DNA of 64,000 nucleotides, from assembly GCF_019132875.1 (NCBI RefSeq), contig NZ_JAHSPF010000007.1:124001-188000 (forward strand). Reading direction: 5' to 3'. The stretch is from Erwinia phyllosphaerae. GTDB lineage: Bacteria > Pseudomonadota > Gammaproteobacteria > Enterobacterales > Enterobacteriaceae. The notes beneath the pieces are model-generated. The model saw only the letters and a list, made by a program, of their open reading frames with translations, did no database searches and was not told where the DNA came from. How positions within the stretch are numbered: the stretch's first letter is position 1; the number at the start of each line of letters is the position of its first letter. A program made the translations under genes and the position numbers. This document shows positions 37,246 through 47,142 of this stretch, piece by piece.

Positions 37246-38087
37246 GCGCCTTACCAACCGTGCGTTCGCCATGGCGCATCGCAATTTTGCTGGTCTGCTT
37301 CTTTTTCCTCTATGCGCCGATGGTGCTGCTGGTGGTTTATTCATTCAACTCTTCGCAGCTGGCGGCGTGGGAGAGTTTCTCGCTGCACTGGTACAACGTC
37401 CTGTTTCATGACGATGCGATGATTAGTGCAGTAACGTTGAGCCTGAGCATCGCCGCGCTGGCGGCAACGGCCGCGGTCATTCTGGGGACGGTTGCGGCAG
37501 TCGTGATCGTGCGTTTCGGCCGTTTTAAAGGCTCTACCGGTTTTGCTTTTATGCTGACCGCACCGCTGGTTATGCCGGACGTCATTACCGGCCTGTCGCT
37601 GCTGCTGCTGTTTGTGGCGATGGGGAACACCTTCGGCTGGCCGGGCGACCGCGGCATGTTAACTATCTGGCTGGCGCACGTGACTTTCTGTACGGCTTAC
37701 GTGGCGGTGGTGATTAACTCCAGGCTGCGCGAGCTGGACAGGTCTATTGAAGAAGCCGCGATGGACCTCGGCGCTACGCCGCTGAAGGTATTTTTTGTGA
37801 TAACCGTTCCTATGATTGCGCCCGCTATCGTTACCGGCTGGCTGCTGGCCTTTACGCTGTCGCTGGATGACCTGGTGATCGCCAGCTTTGTTACCGGACC
37901 TGGCGCAACGACGTTACCGATGCAGATTTTTGCTACCGTGCGTCGCGGCGTGAATCCGGAAATCAACGCGCTGGCTTCGCTGATTTTGTTTGTGGTAGGG
38001 CTGGTTGGCTTTATCGCCTGGCGCTTTATGGCGCATGAAGAAAAGCAGCGCATCCGCGATACGCAGCGGGCGCGCGGTGGGCATTAA
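37242..38087 (+). CDS. potI: Putrescine transport permease PotI
   Basis: Second permease of the importer, 281 residues as in E. coli, with six helices and the EAA-like loop EEAAMDLGATPLKVFF (about 167-182). Translationally coupled to potH through an ATGA overlap. Last gene of potFGHI. Confidence 0.96.
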   Translation: MSALPTVRSPWRIAILLVCFFFLYAPMVLLVVYSFNSSQLAAWESFSLHWYNVLFHDDAMISAVTLSLSIAALAATAAVILGTVAAVVIVRFGRFKGSTGFAFMLTAPLVMPDVITGLSLLLLFVAMGNTFGWPGDRGMLTIWLAHVTFCTAYVAVVINSRLRELDRSIEEAAMDLGATPLKVFFVITVPMIAPAIVTGWLLAFTLSLDDLVIASFVTGPGATTLPMQIFATVRRGVNPEINALASLILFVVGLVGFIAWRFMAHEEKQRIRDTQRARGGH

Positions 38088-38181
38088 GTTTATTTAAAAG
38101 CTAAGGCGCGAAGAAGTCCGGCAGAAATGCTGTAACTCTCAAAGCAACGTCACTGCCTGACTGCAAGCCGATTGGATAAAC

Positions 38182-38215
38182 GGCCCGTCTGGCGCATGAA
38201 TGCGCCAGACGGGCC
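38182..38215. terminator. Perfect 34-bp hairpin between potI and the M20 gene
   Basis: Arms GGCCCGTCTGGCGCAT and ATGCGCCAGACGGGCC are perfect complements around two bases. It lies midway in the 243-bp gap between convergent genes. No T run on either strand; probably a strong two-way mRNA 3' end. Confidence 0.65.
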
Positions 38216-38330
38216 AGCAGGGATGATTTGTCCGTGTTCCGCCGGCTCTTGCTGGCTTTGAGCGGCAGCGACGTTCCGGCGCAGTTTTAGCAGGCTTCAG
38301 CTAGTTTCAGTATCCTGCGGACGCAAATCG

Positions 38331-39434
38331 TTATCCCAATACTTTTATCACGCAGGCTTTAAAAATCTTTACGGCGCCAGGTAGCGCATTCAGTTCAAAA
38401 CGCATATCGGGATGATGCAGGCCTGGCGTCAGGCCCGTGCCTAACCCCCAGAAACCCGCTTTTATTTGCGGACGCTGTACCGGATAGTGAAAAAAATCCT
38501 CGCTGCCGGGCGTGGAGCGAACCGGCATCAATGCGGCTTCGCCGAGCACCTCCTTAATAGAGTCAGCTACCAGCGCGCTCATCTCCTCGTCAATTTCGGC
38601 AGCGGGCATAGCTTTCATTACCTCAATTTGCGCCGTAGCGCCAAAGGCCGCTGCACTCTGGATAATCGCCCGTTCAACACGGCTTTGCAGCAGCGTCATA
38701 TCCTCGTTTTCCGCCGCGCGCAAATCAAAAACCACGCGGGCTTCATCAGGAATAGAGTTAGTTACGCCCGCATCGCACAGAAAGCGCGTCGCTTTAGCAC
38801 TCCAGGTTTTTCCCGGAGGTAAATGCACGGCATTAACGGCCTGCACGGCGCTGGCGGCGGCATCCAGCGCGTTCACACCTAAATGTGGCCTTGCCGCGTG
38901 GGCGGTTTGCCCGCGTATTGTCGCTTCAAGCGTTACGCAGGCCGAATAATACATCGCGGGAATCGCTGTCCCGACCGCGCACTCTTCGGCCGGACGGAGA
39001 TGAAAGCCGACTATCATATCAACGTCATCAATAGCGCCGCCGGCGATCATCGCCAGCGCGCCGGTGCCCAACTCTTCCGCAGGCTGGAAAATCAGCTTCA
39101 GGCGGCCTTTTTTAATCGCCTTTTCCGCTATCAGTTCCTGAGCAGCGGTCAGCACAACGGACGAGTGTGCATCGTGACCGCAGGTGTGGCGCGCGCAGGG
39201 TTCGCCGTTAATCACGTGGCCCAGCGCATCCATATCGGCACGCAGCGCCAGCGTCGGGCCAGCTACGCCGCTTTCCAGCGTAGCAACAATGCCGGTAGTA
39301 CCGTTGAAATTATCCGTAACCTGAAAACCAGCGGTCTTTAATTGCTGACTTAAATAAGCGGAGGTTTTAAATTCCTGGAAGCCCAGCTCCGGAATTTCAT
39401 GCAGGTAAGCGTAGTGTTCAAAAACTTTTAACAA
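38331..39434 (-). CDS. M20 family amidohydrolase
   Basis: Metal-dependent hydrolase of the M20D (hippurate hydrolase / N-acyl amino acid amidohydrolase) type, 367 residues. The metal site is visible as LRADMDAL, ARHTC85GH87DAH, PAEE (about 119) and the GFHLRP His; the dimerisation domain starts at VTLEATIRGQTAHAARPH, and SEDFFH supplies the last ligand. It is the third gene of an operon with yjiH- and yjiG-like genes. In E. coli yjiHG precede iadA, another amide hydrolase, so the enzyme probably acts on an amino acid derivative moved by YjiHG; the substrate is unknown. Confidence 0.88.
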   Translation of the reverse strand: MLKVFEHYAYLHEIPELGFQEFKTSAYLSQQLKTAGFQVTDNFNGTTGIVATLESGVAGPTLALRADMDALGHVINGEPCARHTCGHDAHSSVVLTAAQELIAEKAIKKGRLKLIFQPAEELGTGALAMIAGGAIDDVDMIVGFHLRPAEECAVGTAIPAMYYSACVTLEATIRGQTAHAARPHLGVNALDAAASAVQAVNAVHLPPGKTWSAKATRFLCDAGVTNSIPDEARVVFDLRAAENEDMTLLQSRVERAIIQSAAAFGATAQIEVMKAMPAAEIDEEMSALVADSIKEVLGEAALMPVRSTPGSEDFFHYPVQRPQIKAGFWGLGTGLTPGLHHPDMRFELNALPGAVKIFKACVIKVLG

Positions 39435-39455
39435 GGCAGGTTCTCCCTTTTACTG

Positions 39456-39929
39456 TCAGGCGATAGCGCGCATCACCAACATGGCGATAACGGCATTAAA
39501 AATGCTGGTTAGCATCAGCAGCGGCCAGTATTTTTTAGGTACGTCGGCCACGCCCAGCAGGCGGCCCATATACTGCAGCTGCGATCCCATCAGGAAGATA
39601 GCCGGCGCCAGAATAGTCACGTCGGCCCCGGTCAGCACGCCTTTCGCCAGCAGGCTGACGGCGACCCCGGTTCCGGCAGAGGAGGAAAGCCATGCGGTTA
39701 ATAAGACGGTTACGGCTTCGCCAGGCAGGCCAAACAGCCCCATCACCGGCGCAAAGAGCTTGCCAATAAAGGTCATTATGCCCAGCAGATTAAGCATTTC
39801 GGCAATCACATAGGCCATGATGACGTTCGGCATCAGATTATGTATGGCAATGTGGAAGCCTTTGCGCGCGCCCACGACAAAAACGTCAAAAGGATTACGG
39901 GAAACGATGACCGGAGGATTATTTTTCAT
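39456..39929 (-). CDS. yjiG: YjiG-like inner membrane protein, nucleoside recognition (Gate) domain
   Basis: Integral membrane protein of 157 residues with four helices and a Gate / spore maturation protein B-like domain. It resembles E. coli YjiG (153) over GARKGFHIAIHNLMPNVIMA and FGLPGEAVTVLLTAW. Its start overlaps the end of the yjiH-like gene by 11 bases, so both are produced together and probably form one transporter of unknown substrate. Confidence 0.85.
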   Translation of the reverse strand: MKNNPPVIVSRNPFDVFVVGARKGFHIAIHNLMPNVIMAYVIAEMLNLLGIMTFIGKLFAPVMGLFGLPGEAVTVLLTAWLSSSAGTGVAVSLLAKGVLTGADVTILAPAIFLMGSQLQYMGRLLGVADVPKKYWPLLMLTSIFNAVIAMLVMRAIA

Positions 39930-40584
39930 GTTGAAACTCCTGCTTATAGAAGGTCGTTAATACCATGCGTACCACGGCGGCCCCAACGAATTTAAGGACG
40001 AACATTAACAGCAACGGCACCAGCACGGGGACGGAAAGAGAAACAAACAGCGCTGAGCCGATGGCAAAATAGTTATTAATTAAGCCTGCGCCGGAGTATT
40101 GCCAGGCGGCCATAATCACAACGTCCTTTTTACTGATTTGCTGCTCATCGTGTAGCTCTTTGGTCAGCGCCGCGCCGGCATCGGTGCTTTGCAAATCGGT
40201 AATCAGGGCCAGACCGCAGCGTCCCGGAATGCCTAATAGCGGTTTAAGCAGCGGCGTCAGCAGCTTGTGCGCAGCGCGAATTGCACCGTAATGGGTAAAT
40301 ATTTCCAGCAGGCCCAGCGCCAGCATCACGGTGGGAACTAATGAAAGGGCGAACAGAAAACCCGCTTTAGCGCCCGTGCCGCCTTCACCAACAAAGGTTG
40401 CGCGTGCGGTATCTTTGATGGTGCCGAACTTGCCGCCCAGCGTGGTGAAGTCGAAAGCGCCCAGCCATTTTGCATCCTGCACGTTTAAAAACAGCCCGGA
40501 AAAAAACAGAATGGCGACGATGAGTGCCAGATAAGCCCCCAGACCTGGCGACCAGCGCTGGCGGTTTGCCGATTCAGTATCCAT
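39919..40584 (-). CDS. yjiH: YjiH-like inner membrane protein, nucleoside recognition (Gate) domain
   Basis: Membrane protein of 221 residues with about five or six helices and a Gate domain, resembling E. coli YjiH. Landmarks are GIPGRCGLALITDLQSTDAGAA and the helix AWQYSGAGLINNYFAIGSA. The ATG at 40584 follows AGGGAG; an upstream in-frame start lacks a ribosome site. First gene of the yjiH-yjiG-M20 operon inserted between potI and ybjO relative to E. coli. Confidence 0.85.
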   Translation of the reverse strand: MDTESANRQRWSPGLGAYLALIVAILFFSGLFLNVQDAKWLGAFDFTTLGGKFGTIKDTARATFVGEGGTGAKAGFLFALSLVPTVMLALGLLEIFTHYGAIRAAHKLLTPLLKPLLGIPGRCGLALITDLQSTDAGAALTKELHDEQQISKKDVVIMAAWQYSGAGLINNYFAIGSALFVSLSVPVLVPLLLMFVLKFVGAAVVRMVLTTFYKQEFQHEK

Positions 40585-40856
40585 AAATAAACTCCCTGCG
40601 TAGTAACTGTCGCTATCAAGCGCGTTCGGTGGAAATAGCCCGCAAACTGGTCTAAACATAATTTGCGGCCGTTTCAGCTTATAGCTAAGCAGTTATCGTG
40701 CCAGGGCAATCAATATGGATAAAAATGGGCCGACGGAGAGCGTTATCAGCTGCTCTGGTCGCGAGCAAAAACCGCAACGGCTGAACAGGCAAAAAAGAGC
40801 AGGTCAATGCCAGAGCGGCATGGCTGCACCAAAACAGGGCTTTGGTGGAGAACAAA

Positions 40857-41318
40857 ATGTCAGAAGTGCTGAAACATGAAAAGGTAATGACGGATCCTTA
40901 TGCCATTCCCGTTCCTGTGCTGGTGGCCGCTACTGCTATCATAATGACACGCTGTCTGGGCATCGCACTGGAAGTGCATGAGATGGGCCTGGCGGAACTG
41001 GTTAATTTTGTTCAGCTCACGGCACAGTCCTGGCGCGATACGCTGATTTTTATCGCGGGCCAGCTGCTCTTTTTTATTCAATTACGCTGCGCTTTCGCCC
41101 TGCTGCATGGCCGCCACTGGGGACGTACTGGCTACGCCTTGTCACAGCTGGTGGTCGTCAGCTATATGCTGTTGGTTCATGCAGGCTGGCTTGATTCAGC
41201 CCTCTTTACCAATGTTAAAGAAGGGCAGCTGCTTATCATGCAAAAACTGCCTGACCTGCTGGTGCTGATGCTACTGTTTGTGCCAGCATGCAGCCGGGAT
41301 TTTTTCCGGCAGCGCTAA
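40857..41318 (+). CDS. ybjO: Inner membrane protein YbjO (DUF2593)
   Basis: Membrane protein of unknown function, 153 residues with four helices. The ATG at 40857 follows GGAG; a TTG 15 bases upstream is less likely. Matches E. coli YbjO and lies in its conserved place upstream of rlmC. Confidence 0.92.
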   Translation: MSEVLKHEKVMTDPYAIPVPVLVAATAIIMTRCLGIALEVHEMGLAELVNFVQLTAQSWRDTLIFIAGQLLFFIQLRCAFALLHGRHWGRTGYALSQLVVVSYMLLVHAGWLDSALFTNVKEGQLLIMQKLPDLLVLMLLFVPACSRDFFRQR

Positions 41319-41365
41319 ACGGACAGTGATACAATTCCCGCCCGTTTTCGCTTTAGAGATCCCCC

Positions 41366-42493
41366 ATGCATTGCGCCCTTTATGATGCCGACCGCTGTCG
41401 ATCCTGTCAGTGGCTGGACCTTCCCTATACCAGACAGCTTGAACAGAAACAGGAACGGCTGCACCAGTTGCTGGCAGAGCAGACCGTGGAAAGCTGGCTG
41501 CCGCCCGCTGTTTCTGCGCAGCAAGGGTTTCGTAACAAGGCGAAAATGGTGGTAAGCGGCAGCGTAGAACGGCCAGTGCTGGGGATCATGCATGCCGACG
41601 GCACGCCCGTCGATCTTTGCGCCTGTCCACTTTATCCTGACAGCTTTAGCGCTGTTTTTGCGGAGCTGAAGCCGTTTATCGCTCGCGCAGGCCTGACGCC
41701 TTATAACGTGGCGCGCAAACGCGGCGAGCTAAAGTTTATCCTGCTGATGCAAAGCAGCCTCACGGGGGAACTGATGCTGCGTTTTGTGCTGCGTTCAAAA
41801 GAGAAGCTGGCGCAGCTCAAGCGGGCCATCCCGGAATTGCAGCAGCGGCTGCCGCAGTTAAGCGTCATCTCGGCCAATATCCAGCCGGTACATATGGCGA
41901 TTCTGGAAGGTGAAGAGGAAATCGCGCTAAGCGAAAGCCAGGCGCTGGCCGAACAGCTAAACAATGTGCCGCTCTGGATCCGGCCACAAAGTTTTTTCCA
42001 GACCAACCCGGCGGTGGCCGCCTCGCTTTACGCCACGGCAAGGGCCTGGGTAAGCGACCTTAACATCAAAAGCATGTGGGATCTTTTCTGCGGCGTAGGC
42101 GGTTTTGGCCTGCACTGTACGACGCCAGAGATGACGTTAACCGGTATCGAAATCAATGCCGAAGCGATAGCCTGCGCAAAACGCTCGGCCGAGCAGATGG
42201 GGTTGAACAAGGTCAGCTTTGCAGCACTGGATTCTACCGCTTTTGCTACGGGCGAAGGCAGCGTGCCCGATCTGGTGCTGGTCAATCCGCCACGTCGCGG
42301 CATTGGCGCAGCGCTTTGTGATTACCTGAGCAGCATGGCACCGCCGTTTATTCTTTACTCCAGCTGTAACGCGCAGACGATGGCCAGCGATATTGCCCGG
42401 ATGAGCGACTATGCCATTGTCAAAGTGCAGCTTTTCGATATGTTCCCGCATACCGCGCACAGTGAAGTATTAACGCTGTTACGGCGACTTTGA
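41366..42493 (+). CDS. rlmC: 23S rRNA (uracil-747-C5)-methyltransferase RlmC
   Basis: SAM-dependent enzyme that methylates U747 of 23S rRNA. The 375 residues equal E. coli RlmC (RumB). An iron-sulfur site is made by N-terminal Cys (C3, C11, C14 visible plus one in CACPLYP), followed by the SAM motif [12 protein letters not shown] and catalytic Cys334 in [12 protein letters not shown]. The 3' end overlaps that of artJ on the other strand by 15 bases. Confidence 0.97.
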   Translation: MHCALYDADRCRSCQWLDLPYTRQLEQKQERLHQLLAEQTVESWLPPAVSAQQGFRNKAKMVVSGSVERPVLGIMHADGTPVDLCACPLYPDSFSAVFAELKPFIARAGLTPYNVARKRGELKFILLMQSSLTGELMLRFVLRSKEKLAQLKRAIPELQQRLPQLSVISANIQPVHMAILEGEEEIALSESQALAEQLNNVPLWIRPQSFFQTNPAVAASLYATARAWVSDLNIKSMWDLFCGVGGFGLHCTTPEMTLTGIEINAEAIACAKRSAEQMGLNKVSFAALDSTAFATGEGSVPDLVLVNPPRRGIGAALCDYLSSMAPPFILYSSCNAQTMASDIARMSDYAIVKVQLFDMFPHTAHSEVLTLLRRL

Positions 42494-43240
42494 CTCGGGG
42501 GGGAGCGGGCTGGCGCTGCCAAACCAGCGTAGTCTGAGCGCCTGCAGCGTACCGTCTGCCGTCATGCTCTGTAACGCTGTATTGAGCTGAACCAACAGTG
42601 CATTATTGCCTTTATGCACCGCAATGCCCAGGCCGGAACCGAAATAGCGGGCGTCCGTTACCGGTTCGCCAACGACGGCCAGGTCAGGATTGGCCTTTAT
42701 CATCGCCTGCATAGAGGGCGTTTCGCCGAAAATACCGTCCAGCCGGGCGTTGCGGATATCCAGTAGCGCATTCTGGTAATTGTCATAGCTCACGGTAACA
42801 ATCTCCGGCCACGAAGACTGCAGCCAGGCCTGGAGCGTTGTGGCATCGGCCACGCCAACGCGCTTACCTTTAAGCTGAGAAAAAGAGGCGTATTGGTTTT
42901 TGATAGCGATGACGGTGGCAGAGCTCTCCAGATAGGATTGGGTGAAATCTGCCTGCGCCCGCCGCTCTTCCGTAATATCCAGTCCGGAAATCACCGCATC
43001 AAAGCGATTAAACTTAAGCGAAGGCAGCAGGCGGTCAAAGTCGCTGTTAGCAAAAGTACACTGCCGCTGCACTTTTTCGCAAAGCGCCTTTGCCAGATCG
43101 ATATCAAAGCCAACCAGCTGATGCCCTTCGTTGAAATAAACAAAGGGGGGATAAGTTGCCGAGACGGCGAAACGAAGCGGGTCGCTGGCTTGCGTACCGG
43201 CACTAAATCCGATGAGAAGAAAGGCCCAAACCTTAAGCAT
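42479..43240 (-). CDS. artJ: Arginine-binding periplasmic protein ArtJ, diverged
   Basis: Family 3 amino acid binding protein, 253 residues with a signal peptide ending TQA-SDPL. Position after artM identifies it as ArtJ, but it is much less like E. coli ArtJ than its neighbours are to their counterparts. The usual NGTTHQ loop reads DATTLQ and FGDTAVV reads FGETPSM, so the Asp that holds the ligand's amino group in this family is replaced by Glu. It also has a Pro/Ser-rich C-terminal tail. It may bind a different amino acid. Probably expressed from its own promoter in the 124-bp gap; no ArgR box was recognised. Confidence 0.85.
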   Translation of the reverse strand: MLKVWAFLLIGFSAGTQASDPLRFAVSATYPPFVYFNEGHQLVGFDIDLAKALCEKVQRQCTFANSDFDRLLPSLKFNRFDAVISGLDITEERRAQADFTQSYLESSATVIAIKNQYASFSQLKGKRVGVADATTLQAWLQSSWPEIVTVSYDNYQNALLDIRNARLDGIFGETPSMQAMIKANPDLAVVGEPVTDARYFGSGLGIAVHKGNNALLVQLNTALQSMTADGTLQALRLRWFGSASPLPPESKSP

Positions 43241-43341
43241 GGCTCCAGTCCTTGCGCGAGTATTATCGGGTTAGTATGCGCGTTGTACAGACGACGCTAT
43301 CCAGTAATTAAAAGCCAGATGATAGTTGTTTTTCCGCAAAT

Positions 43342-43361
43342 GCCGGTGGTTGCCCACCGGC
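43342..43361 (-). terminator. Hairpin after artM
   Basis: Perfect 8-bp stem GCCGGTGG / CCACCGGC with a 4-base loop, just past the artM stop. No T run follows on the minus strand, so it may be an mRNA 3' stabiliser rather than a strict terminator. Confidence 0.55.
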
Positions 43362-43364
43362 GCG

Positions 43365-44033
43365 TTAGTTTCTGTGCTCGAAAGCCAGCGCGCGACGCTC
43401 TATTAACCGCATCATCAGCGTCAGCAGTCCATTAACGCAAAGATAAATAAGGCCTGCTGCGGCAAAAACCGTTACGTCATAGGTACGACCATACAGCAGT
43501 TGCCCATGGCCCATGACTTCCATTAGCGTAATGGTGTAAGCCAGCGAGGTACTTTTAAACACCAGCACCACTTCGTTGGAATAGGAGGAGAGGGCGCGTT
43601 TAAAAGCGTAGGGCAGCAGAATGCGCAGCGTATCCTTACGGTTCATACCCAGCGCCGCACAGGATTGCCACTGCCCGGATGGGATAGCTTTCACCGCGCC
43701 GTAAAAAAGCTGGGTAGTGTAAGCCGCACTGTTAAGCGACAGCGCCAGCAAGGCGCAAAGCCACGGCTGCGACAGCAAATGCCACAGCCACGGAATCGCC
43801 TGGATAGACGGAAACTGCCCTGGCCCGTAGTAAATCAGGAAAATCTGTACCAGCAGCGGCGTGCCGGTAAACAGCGTGATGTAAGCACGGACAACCTGAT
43901 GCAGCAGCGGTATCTTCAGGGAAAGAATAACGGTAAAGAGCAGCGACAGCAGCAGGGCCAGCAGCAGCGAAGCAACCGTCAGCGTCAGGCTGGTATGCAG
44001 TCCTTTGAGCAGTTCGGGTAGATAGCTCAGCAT
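43365..44033 (-). CDS. artM: Arginine ABC transporter permease ArtM
   Basis: Inner membrane permease, 222 residues (as in E. coli), with the HisM/GlnP pattern and EAA-like segment ALGMNRKDTLRILLPYAF (about 130-147). Its start overlaps the artQ stop by one base. Last gene of artPIQM. Confidence 0.96.
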   Translation of the reverse strand: MLSYLPELLKGLHTSLTLTVASLLLALLLSLLFTVILSLKIPLLHQVVRAYITLFTGTPLLVQIFLIYYGPGQFPSIQAIPWLWHLLSQPWLCALLALSLNSAAYTTQLFYGAVKAIPSGQWQSCAALGMNRKDTLRILLPYAFKRALSSYSNEVVLVFKSTSLAYTITLMEVMGHGQLLYGRTYDVTVFAAAGLIYLCVNGLLTLMMRLIERRALAFEHRN

Positions 44034-44749
44034 CAGTGACTCCCCTGTTCAAAGCGGGTGGTGCGGGCTTCAATGCGCTTTAAAACCTGCTGGCTAAGCA
44101 GCGTAATAACCAGGTAGATCGCAGCGGCAATCATATACCAGGTAAAAGGTTCCTGAGTGCGCGAAGCGATACTTTTCGTTTGCAGCATAATGTCGTTAAC
44201 GCTAATCAGCGACACCAGCGCGGTATCTTTCAGCAGTACCAGCCACTGGTTGCCTAAGCCCGGCAGCGCGTGACGCCACATCTGCGGCAAAATCAAACGA
44301 AAGAAAATAGCGGAGGTTTTCATACCCAGCGCCTGGCCGGATTCCCACTGGCCCTGCGGCACCGCTTTTAGGGCACCGCGCAGCGTTTGCGAGGCGTAAG
44401 AAGAGTAGAGAATGGCTAAGGCGATGACGCCGCAGAGAAAAGGGCTAACGTCGAAATTTTCGATGGCCATTTGCACCGGCAGCGTAGTGAATCCCAGATG
44501 CAGCGTAAAGCCATCCGAAAGCGTTAACAGCAGCTGCGAAGCGCCAAAATAGACAAACAGCACCACCAGAATTTCCGGCAGGCCGCGAAACAGCGTGACC
44601 AGGCCCGTACCAATCCACGCTATGGGACGCCAGCTGGCCGACTCCCAGACGGCGAAAATCATCGCCAGAATCAGTCCTGCAATCAGCGCAGAAACGGCAA
44701 GGCCGACGGTCATCCCGGCGGCGCTTGCAAGAGGATAAAGTTCGCTCAT
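44033..44749 (-). CDS. artQ: Arginine ABC transporter permease ArtQ
   Basis: Partner permease of ArtM, 238 residues, equal to E. coli ArtQ. The EAA-like loop [19 protein letters not shown] lies near 142-160. Follows artI by 4 bases. Confidence 0.96.
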   Translation of the reverse strand: MSELYPLASAAGMTVGLAVSALIAGLILAMIFAVWESASWRPIAWIGTGLVTLFRGLPEILVVLFVYFGASQLLLTLSDGFTLHLGFTTLPVQMAIENFDVSPFLCGVIALAILYSSYASQTLRGALKAVPQGQWESGQALGMKTSAIFFRLILPQMWRHALPGLGNQWLVLLKDTALVSLISVNDIMLQTKSIASRTQEPFTWYMIAAAIYLVITLLSQQVLKRIEARTTRFEQGSH

Positions 44750-44753
44750 TCCG

Positions 44754-45485
44754 TTATTGCTGGAACCATTTGGTGTAGATAGTTTTGTACGTACCGTTGG
44801 CTTTTACTTTATCCAGCGCGGCGTTGAATTTGCTCTGCAGGTCGGTGTTTCCCTGACGCACGGCGATGCCCAGACCGGTACCGAAATAGGCTTTATCCGT
44901 GACTTTTTCACCGACCGGTGCCAGTGCGGCATTTTGCTTCAGCCACTCGTTAACGACGGCAGTATCGCCAAACACGGCATCAATACGGCCGTTTTTCAGA
45001 TCCAACACGGCATTCTGGTAGCTGTCGTAAGGCACCGTGGTGACGCCGGTCATTTTGTCCGTCAGATATTTTTGATGGGTAGTGCCGTTCTGTACGCCGA
45101 CACGTTTGCCTTTCAGTGCGCTCACGTCTGCGATTTTACCCTTTTGCGCGATGAACAGCGCGGAGTTGTCGTAGTAAGCTTTAGAGAACAGAACCTGCTT
45201 TTCACGCTCAGGCGTGATGTCCATACCCGCCATCACCGCGTCAAAACGACGGAATTTCAGGCTTGGGATCAGGCTGTCGAACGCCTGATTAGTGAAGGTG
45301 CAGGTTGCGTCAATCTCTTTGCACAGGGCATTAGCCAGATCGACATCAAAGCCCTGGATTTTATTTTCTGAATCCACGAATTCAAAAGGAGGGTAAGACG
45401 CTTCGGTAGCAAAACGGATGGTCTGCGCAGCGCTCGCGCTCAGGCTTACACCGGCTAACAGCGCGGCAAGTACGATTTTTTTCAT
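44754..45485 (-). CDS. artI: Periplasmic amino acid binding protein ArtI
   Basis: Family 3 binding protein of the art operon, 243 residues from [12 protein letters not shown]; signal peptide ends SASA-AQT. It keeps NGTTHQ and FGDTAVV, unlike the ArtJ of this window. Two adjacent ATG codons are possible (45488 and 45485); the second has better spacing from AGGA and matches E. coli. Confidence 0.95.
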   Translation of the reverse strand: MKKIVLAALLAGVSLSASAAQTIRFATEASYPPFEFVDSENKIQGFDVDLANALCKEIDATCTFTNQAFDSLIPSLKFRRFDAVMAGMDITPEREKQVLFSKAYYDNSALFIAQKGKIADVSALKGKRVGVQNGTTHQKYLTDKMTGVTTVPYDSYQNAVLDLKNGRIDAVFGDTAVVNEWLKQNAALAPVGEKVTDKAYFGTGLGIAVRQGNTDLQSKFNAALDKVKANGTYKTIYTKWFQQ

Positions 45486-45499
45486 CATTATGTCCTGCA

Positions 45500-46228
45500 T
45501 CAGTGCGAAAGATAGTTGGCAAACGCTTCGGTTTGCGGCTGTGTAAAGCGGCTGGCGTCACCCTGTTCCACAATATAACCATTTTCCATATAGACGACGC
45601 GGCTGGCCGTCTTGCGCGCCACCTCCACCTCGTGGGTGACGATCACCTGCGTAATATTGGTTTCTGAAAGTTCCTGAATGATCGCAACGATCTGCGCGGT
45701 GATTTCTGGATCCAGCGCCGCTGTGGGTTCATCAAACAGCAGCACCGCAGGTTCCATCATCAGCGCGCGAGCAATGGCCACCCGCTGCTGTTGACCACCA
45801 GAAAGATGCAGTGGAAAGCGATCGGCAAATTTGGTCAGGCGCAGACGGTCCAACAGTTTTTCTGCACGCGCCAGCGCCCGATCTTTGCTCAGGCCCAGCA
45901 CGCGGCAGGGCGCTTCGATCAGGTTTTGCATCACCGTCAGGTGTGGCCAGAGATTATACTGTTGGAAAACCATCCCAACGTTCTGGCGCAGCTCACGAAT
46001 AGCGACATCGCCAGGGGCTTTGCTGAAGTCAAAATGGTGGCCGGCAATAGCCAGCGTACCGGAGCGCGGCATCTCCAGCAGATTCAACACGCGCAGCAGC
46101 GAACTCTTGCCCGCGCCGCTTGGCCCCAGCAATACCAGCGTTTCGCCTTCCGGGCATGACAGTTGTATATCAAAAAGCGCCTGATGGGCACCATAAAAGC
46201 AGTTTACAGCGTTAAGTTGAATACTCAT
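45500..46228 (-). CDS. artP: Arginine transport ATP-binding protein ArtP
   Basis: ATPase of the arginine importer, 242 residues as in E. coli, with Walker [10 protein letters not shown], signature [15 protein letters not shown] and Walker [15 protein letters not shown]. The ATG at 46228 gives [18 protein letters not shown]; the open frame extends upstream but homology stops here. The ribosome site is weak. First gene of artPIQM. Confidence 0.96.
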   Translation of the reverse strand: MSIQLNAVNCFYGAHQALFDIQLSCPEGETLVLLGPSGAGKSSLLRVLNLLEMPRSGTLAIAGHHFDFSKAPGDVAIRELRQNVGMVFQQYNLWPHLTVMQNLIEAPCRVLGLSKDRALARAEKLLDRLRLTKFADRFPLHLSGGQQQRVAIARALMMEPAVLLFDEPTAALDPEITAQIVAIIQELSETNITQVIVTHEVEVARKTASRVVYMENGYIVEQGDASRFTQPQTEAFANYLSH

Positions 46229-46455
46229 GCGCAAAAAGTGAATAGCCATTAGTGCTGCGAATCTTAACGTCGACGGCATAGTTATGCAATCAACGCCGTG
46301 GAAAATTCGCTTATGCAGCGAAGTTATCCTGAAGGCTAGCACAAAATGACGTTAATCGAATGAAAATGCAGCGTTATTGTGATGATAGACGGTGAGCTAC
46401 GTTAAAATTTTGTTTAGAAAAACAGGGTGGTTAAAATTGCAGCATGTTAAGAGTT

Positions 46456-46485
46456 CCGTCTCGCAGCATAATCAGTGCGAGACGG
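46456..46485 (-). terminator. Hairpin after ybjP
   Basis: Perfect 10-bp stem CCGTCTCGCA / TGCGAGACGG with a 10-base loop, 18 bases past the ybjP stop on the minus strand. No strong T run follows. Confidence 0.6.
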
Positions 46486-46503
46486 TGCTTTCCGGATAAG
46501 CGA

Positions 46504-47037
46504 TTATTTCAGCAGTCGCTGGCTGAGTGAACCGCCTTCAATATGCGGAGCCGGGCTGGTATAACGCACGTCGTCAACCGCCCAGCAGGTGCCTTCGCGC
46601 ACCATTAATACTTCATCCTGCCATTCCTGCGGCTTGTCGCCATCACGGCTTAGCTTAACGCGCAACGGAATATTTCGCGCATCGCGGTTAGGAATGGTTG
46701 AGGCATCCGCCACGCTGGCAGAGCCAGGGCCAGCTGCCAGGCTGGAGAAAATATCGCCCTGTAGCGCAGCTTCTTTCTGCGGATTGTTACTGGCTTTCAA
46801 CAGCGTCTGATAAAGCTTATCGCTCAGGTAAGGGCGATATTTTGCCAGCAGTGCAGCATCCGGCAGGCCCTGAGTCGGTTGACTGGTGCGTAAATCATAA
46901 AACTGTTGCGCAACGGTATCCGGGCCACCGTCGACACAGGGAGAGGTACGGCTGCCGTTATCCTTATAGACCGGTTCTACCGTGGTACAGGCACTGAGCA
47001 GCAGTGCCAGCGGAGCCAGAGCGGCGAGTAATTTCAT
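46504..47037 (-). CDS. ybjP: Lipoprotein YbjP (DUF3828)
   Basis: Predicted envelope lipoprotein, 177 residues, with signal peptide and lipobox LLSAC (acylated Cys17). Matches E. coli YbjP through YKDNGSRTSPCVDGGPD, AQQFYDLR and ASTIPNRDARNIPLRV. Function unknown. Divergent from ybjQ. Confidence 0.93.
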   Translation of the reverse strand: MKLLAALAPLALLLSACTTVEPVYKDNGSRTSPCVDGGPDTVAQQFYDLRTSQPTQGLPDAALLAKYRPYLSDKLYQTLLKASNNPQKEAALQGDIFSSLAAGPGSASVADASTIPNRDARNIPLRVKLSRDGDKPQEWQDEVLMVREGTCWAVDDVRYTSPAPHIEGGSLSQRLLK

Positions 47038-47142
47038 CTTGATTTCCTTATGGTTTCTGGATGGCGTTTTTTAGCATAAAGTATAGCTGGTTCGCCTGGC
47101 GATAAGAGCTAAAACCCACAATCTGCACACAAGGAGTCAATG

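Noticed and set aside
46343..46455. ARG box for ArgR upstream of artP
   Set aside because: AATGAAAATGCA-like sequence near 46360 matches the consensus too poorly to call.
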